Shown piece by piece: positions 61,570 through 64,000 of a stretch of DNA of 64,000 nucleotides (position 1 is its first letter; each line of letters starts with the position of its first letter). This stretch comes from Mariniphaga sp041686935. Its GTDB lineage: Bacteria; Bacteroidota; Bacteroidia; Bacteroidales; Prolixibacteraceae. The notes beneath the pieces are model-generated. The model made no database searches, was not told the DNA's origin, and was given only the letters and a program-made list of their open reading frames with translations. The stretch is from the NCBI GenBank assembly GCA_041686935.1, contig JAWLCW010000027.1, positions 9,318 to 73,317 of the forward strand, given 5' to 3'. A program made the translations under genes and the position numbers.

Positions 61570-62742
61570 ATGAAAATGAAAAAATTATTTTTTGTGTATA
61601 ACCTGTTATTTCTGACTATTATTCTTTTTTCCTGTAAAACCGAGGTGAAAAATGAATTTTGGGGAGATGGTACTCCTCTTTTTGAAGTTCAACAAATATT
61701 CTCAGAGGAACGTTTTCCCAATGTTGTAGTTGCAACAGACGGAACAGTAGTAACTTCTTGGGGGCGTGAAAATTTCAGGGTCCGCCGCAGCGAAGACGGA
61801 GGAAAAACATGGGGGCCGGAAATTACAGTGGCCAACCCGGGATTCCAGGGAGGTGGAACAACCGTGGATGAAAATACCGGTGATATACTGGTTTTTGTGG
61901 AAGAAGGTCACCCTCCTGCACCCGTCACTGTTTATCGGAGCAAAGACCACGGCAAAACATGGAACGCTGAAGAGGTAACTATTAAGCCCAACAGTCTTGA
62001 TCATGTTCCTGCCATGCACATGAATGAACGGGGAATAACCCTTAAACATGGGAAATACGCAGGAAGGCTTATCCGGCCTACTCGCTATTACGGTAGCGGA
62101 AATGGCCGTGAGTTTTGGGATGAACATTATACCAATGCTATGTTCAGCGATGATGGAGGTAAAACCTGGCAGGCCAGCGAGCCTTTTCCTGTTTACGGAA
62201 CAGGAGAGGCTGCCATAGAAGAATTATACGACGGTACATTATATTATAATTCAAGACGCCATAAGTCAACCGACGGGCAAAGTCCCCGTTGGCGTTATTC
62301 GGGCTATAGCTATGATAGTGGCCGCACCTGGGACGATGTAACTATCAGCAATGTGTTGCCCGATGGTAACCAGCACACCGATTATGGACTAATGGGTGGC
62401 TTGGTAAGGCTTCCTGTTGAGGGATATGATGTACTTATTTTTAGCAATATTGACGTTCCCAAAACCGAAGGTGAAGAAGACATACAATTCGAAAGAAGAG
62501 GAGGTGACCGGTTTCGCGGCACTGTTTGGGCAAGTTTCGATGGAGGAAAAACCTGGCCGTTGAAACAACTGGTAGAAGAAGGCAGTTTTGCTTATTCTTC
62601 GATGGCAGCAGGCCGAAAGGGAACCCCGTCAGAAGGATTTATTTACCTTTTCTATGAAAGTGATGGTGGCGCGAAAATGGCCCGTTTTAACCTGGCTTGG
62701 GTTACTAATGGAAAAGACTGGGAAGATTTTGTAAAAGATTAA
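61570..62742 (+). CDS. Sialidase-type six-bladed propeller lipoprotein
   Basis: A 390-residue lipoprotein (lipobox LFSCKT, Cys22) with several Asp-box repeats: SEDGGKTWGPE, SKDHGKTWNAE, SDDGGKTWQAS, SYDSGRTWDDV and SFDGGKTWPLK. These fix a sialidase-type beta-propeller. The first arginine motif, RIP in classic GH33 enzymes, reads ERFPNVVVATDG, so enzyme activity is not certain; a related glycosidase on a different 2-keto sugar is possible. It is 15 bp before the second sialidase, and the two are probably co-translated. Confidence 0.82.
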   Translation: MKMKKLFFVYNLLFLTIILFSCKTEVKNEFWGDGTPLFEVQQIFSEERFPNVVVATDGTVVTSWGRENFRVRRSEDGGKTWGPEITVANPGFQGGGTTVDENTGDILVFVEEGHPPAPVTVYRSKDHGKTWNAEEVTIKPNSLDHVPAMHMNERGITLKHGKYAGRLIRPTRYYGSGNGREFWDEHYTNAMFSDDGGKTWQASEPFPVYGTGEAAIEELYDGTLYYNSRRHKSTDGQSPRWRYSGYSYDSGRTWDDVTISNVLPDGNQHTDYGLMGGLVRLPVEGYDVLIFSNIDVPKTEGEEDIQFERRGGDRFRGTVWASFDGGKTWPLKQLVEEGSFAYSSMAAGRKGTPSEGFIYLFYESDGGAKMARFNLAWVTNGKDWEDFVKD

Positions 62743-62756
62743 CTAAAACAAATAGA

Positions 62757-63926
62757 ATGAATAATAATCAGTATAAAATACTAATATTTACCTCCCTGAT
62801 TTCCATCCTGATGATACTTCCCGAATTGACATTGGCCCAGACTGTTTCGAAAGTTTTATGGCAACAGGGAACTGGAAAATACAACAATTACCGGATTCCT
62901 TCGGTGATTGTTACGCAAAAGGGAGCGATTTTGGCCTTTTGTGAAGGCCGTGAAGCAGGCGATACCGGAGATATCGATATCCTGCTGAAACGTTCTGAAG
63001 ATAATGGTAAAACCTGGAGCGCCGAACAGGTGGTGTGGGACGACGGCTCAAACACCTGCGGAAATCCGTGCCCGGTGGTGGATGAAGAAACCGGCAGGAT
63101 TTGGCTGTTTCTTACCCGGAATAACGGGAAAGACCATGAGCGGGACATCATTAATAAACGTTCTCAGGATACCCGCTGGCCATATTTATGCTATTCGGAT
63201 GATGACGGAAAAACCTGGTCGGAACCTGAAAAAATATCTGGATTGAAAGATCCCTCATGGGGATGGTATGCCACGGGTCCGGGAATTGGTATTCAACTTA
63301 AAAGGGGACATAATAAGGGACAATTGATCATTCCTGCCAACCACAGTTATGATGATCCGGAAGGGAATATACATAATGGCCCTTACGGATTTGGTTCGCA
63401 TGTAATTTATTCCAACGATAACGGGAAAACTTGGGAAATGAGTGAACCTATTCGTCCGGGATGTAACGAAAGTCAGGTAGCTGAGCTTACTGACGGTACA
63501 CTAGTAATGAATATGCGTTCATACAACAATCAATACAGCAGAACCGTGGCATTCAGTAAGGATGGGGGCGAATCCTGGTCAGAAATTGAACATGATTTTC
63601 AACTGGTGGAATCGAAGTGCCAGGCGAGCTTGCTAAATTTTGGGGAATACAAAAAAGAAAACCTGTATCTGTTTTCAAACCCCGCCGTACCAGTTGGCCG
63701 CACTGCCATGACAATCAAAACTAGTTTCAACAATTGTGGTAGCTGGAGTAACAGTAAGTTGGTTTATGGTGGTCCTTCGGCCTACTCCTGCCTCGTAAAA
63801 TTACCCAACGGACAGGTGGGGCTGTTTTTTGAAGCAGGCGAAAAGAGACCTTACGAAAAAATGGTGTTCGTTTCCTTCAAAATAAAAGAGCTGTTTTCTC
63901 AGGGAACATTATTAGAAGAAATTTAA
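62757..63926 (+). CDS. GH33-type exo-sialidase
   Basis: A 389-residue exported protein (leader to LTLAQ). It has the classic RIP motif YNNYRIPSVIVTQ, the acidic DTGDIDILLKRS, and Asp boxes SEDNGKTWSAE, SDDDGKTWSEP, SNDNGKTWEMS and SKDGGESWSE. The Glu/Tyr nucleophile region is within GCNESQVAELTDGTLVMNMRSYN. It should release terminal sialic acid from glycans, supplying the lyase at 48390-49313. It is the last complete gene in the window. Confidence 0.88.
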   Translation: MNNNQYKILIFTSLISILMILPELTLAQTVSKVLWQQGTGKYNNYRIPSVIVTQKGAILAFCEGREAGDTGDIDILLKRSEDNGKTWSAEQVVWDDGSNTCGNPCPVVDEETGRIWLFLTRNNGKDHERDIINKRSQDTRWPYLCYSDDDGKTWSEPEKISGLKDPSWGWYATGPGIGIQLKRGHNKGQLIIPANHSYDDPEGNIHNGPYGFGSHVIYSNDNGKTWEMSEPIRPGCNESQVAELTDGTLVMNMRSYNNQYSRTVAFSKDGGESWSEIEHDFQLVESKCQASLLNFGEYKKENLYLFSNPAVPVGRTAMTIKTSFNNCGSWSNSKLVYGGPSAYSCLVKLPNGQVGLFFEAGEKRPYEKMVFVSFKIKELFSQGTLLEEI

Positions 63927-64000
63927 CACCGCTTCGACGCGGAGTCGTAAACAAAAACATTGCGCCTTTGCGTCTCTGCGGCAAAAATAATTTTAATGAG
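63927..64000. other. Tail of the window with a GC-rich repeat-like motif
   Basis: After the sialidase stop the sequence contains GCGCCTTTGCGTCTCTGCGG, a motif of a type often repeated in intergenic regions of Bacteroidota genomes. No second copy was found in this window and no gene is present. Confidence 0.3.

Noticed and set aside
1..64000. tRNA, rRNA, CRISPR array, intact transposase or integrase
   Set aside because: No cloverleaf-type sequence, regularly spaced repeats or DDE/tyrosine-recombinase proteins were seen on either strand by reading; a covariance-model scan was not possible.

Overview
The window comes from a member of the Bacteroidota, most likely a polysaccharide-degrading Bacteroidales/Marinilabiliales bacterium of the Prolixibacteraceae type. 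The evidence is two SusC/SusD pairs, an ECF sigma/FecR anti-sigma switch, type IX secretion (T9SS) C-terminal sorting domains, twin-arginine and lipoprotein leaders on enzymes, TTTG/TAnnTTTG promoter elements and an AT-rich genome. Nearly all of it is glycan catabolism. No tRNA, rRNA, CRISPR array or intact transposase was seen.

Layout. (1) 1-795: the end of an unrelated, tightly overlapping small-gene operon of unknown function. (2) 807-6915, minus strand: a GntR (FCD)-controlled operon with a split transketolase, an ACS-family MFS transporter, an Asp/Glu-racemase-fold enzyme and a DUF1537 acid-sugar kinase. (3) 7462-30945, plus strand, divergent from (2) across a palindrome-rich 546-bp spacer: a run of eleven exported proteins. 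It starts with a 1325-aa T9SS surface protein and continues with two GH140/apiosidase-like enzymes, two DUF5060 enzymes, and GH16, GH9, GH5-like, GH39-like, GH42-like and GH2 enzymes. It has no SusC/SusD of its own. (4) 31133-41181: a complete sigma/anti-sigma/SusC/SusD locus whose downstream cargo is an M14 peptidase and an exported polysaccharide pyruvyl-transferase-fold protein. (5) 41192-42288: two decayed genes, an esterase and an oxidoreductase. (6) 42383-46614: an amino-sugar module with two Gfo/Idh/MocA oxidoreductases, a PIG-L deacetylase and a NagB-like protein with altered active-site residues. (7) 46615-47407: a scar-like stretch with gene fragments and an HU gene. (8) 47678-63926: a sialic-acid-type locus with a FadR-family regulator, an N-acetylneuraminate lyase, SusC/SusD, three phosphoesterases, two sulfatases, a UroD-like protein and two sialidase-type beta-propellers.

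How the parts may work together. Modules 2 and 3 look like one system: secreted enzymes strip a plant-type wall glycan, an acid-sugar type permease imports a product, and a DUF1537 kinase plus split transketolase consume it. GH140-family apiosidase relatives next to a kinase/split-transketolase pair are suggestive of branched-sugar (apiose-type) catabolism, but this is inference. Module 8 would remove sialic acid, sulfate and phosphate from an animal- or microbe-type glycan and cleave the released sialic acid in the cytoplasm.

Three in-frame versions of the same roughly 31-residue protein C-terminus lie at 703-795, 31010-31108 and 47312-47407, each close to a module border. Two of them have no gene body. 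They are the best sign that this region was assembled by repeated recombination. The two GH140-like genes share a 602-bp stretch of exact identity inside otherwise diverged genes, which points to recent gene conversion.
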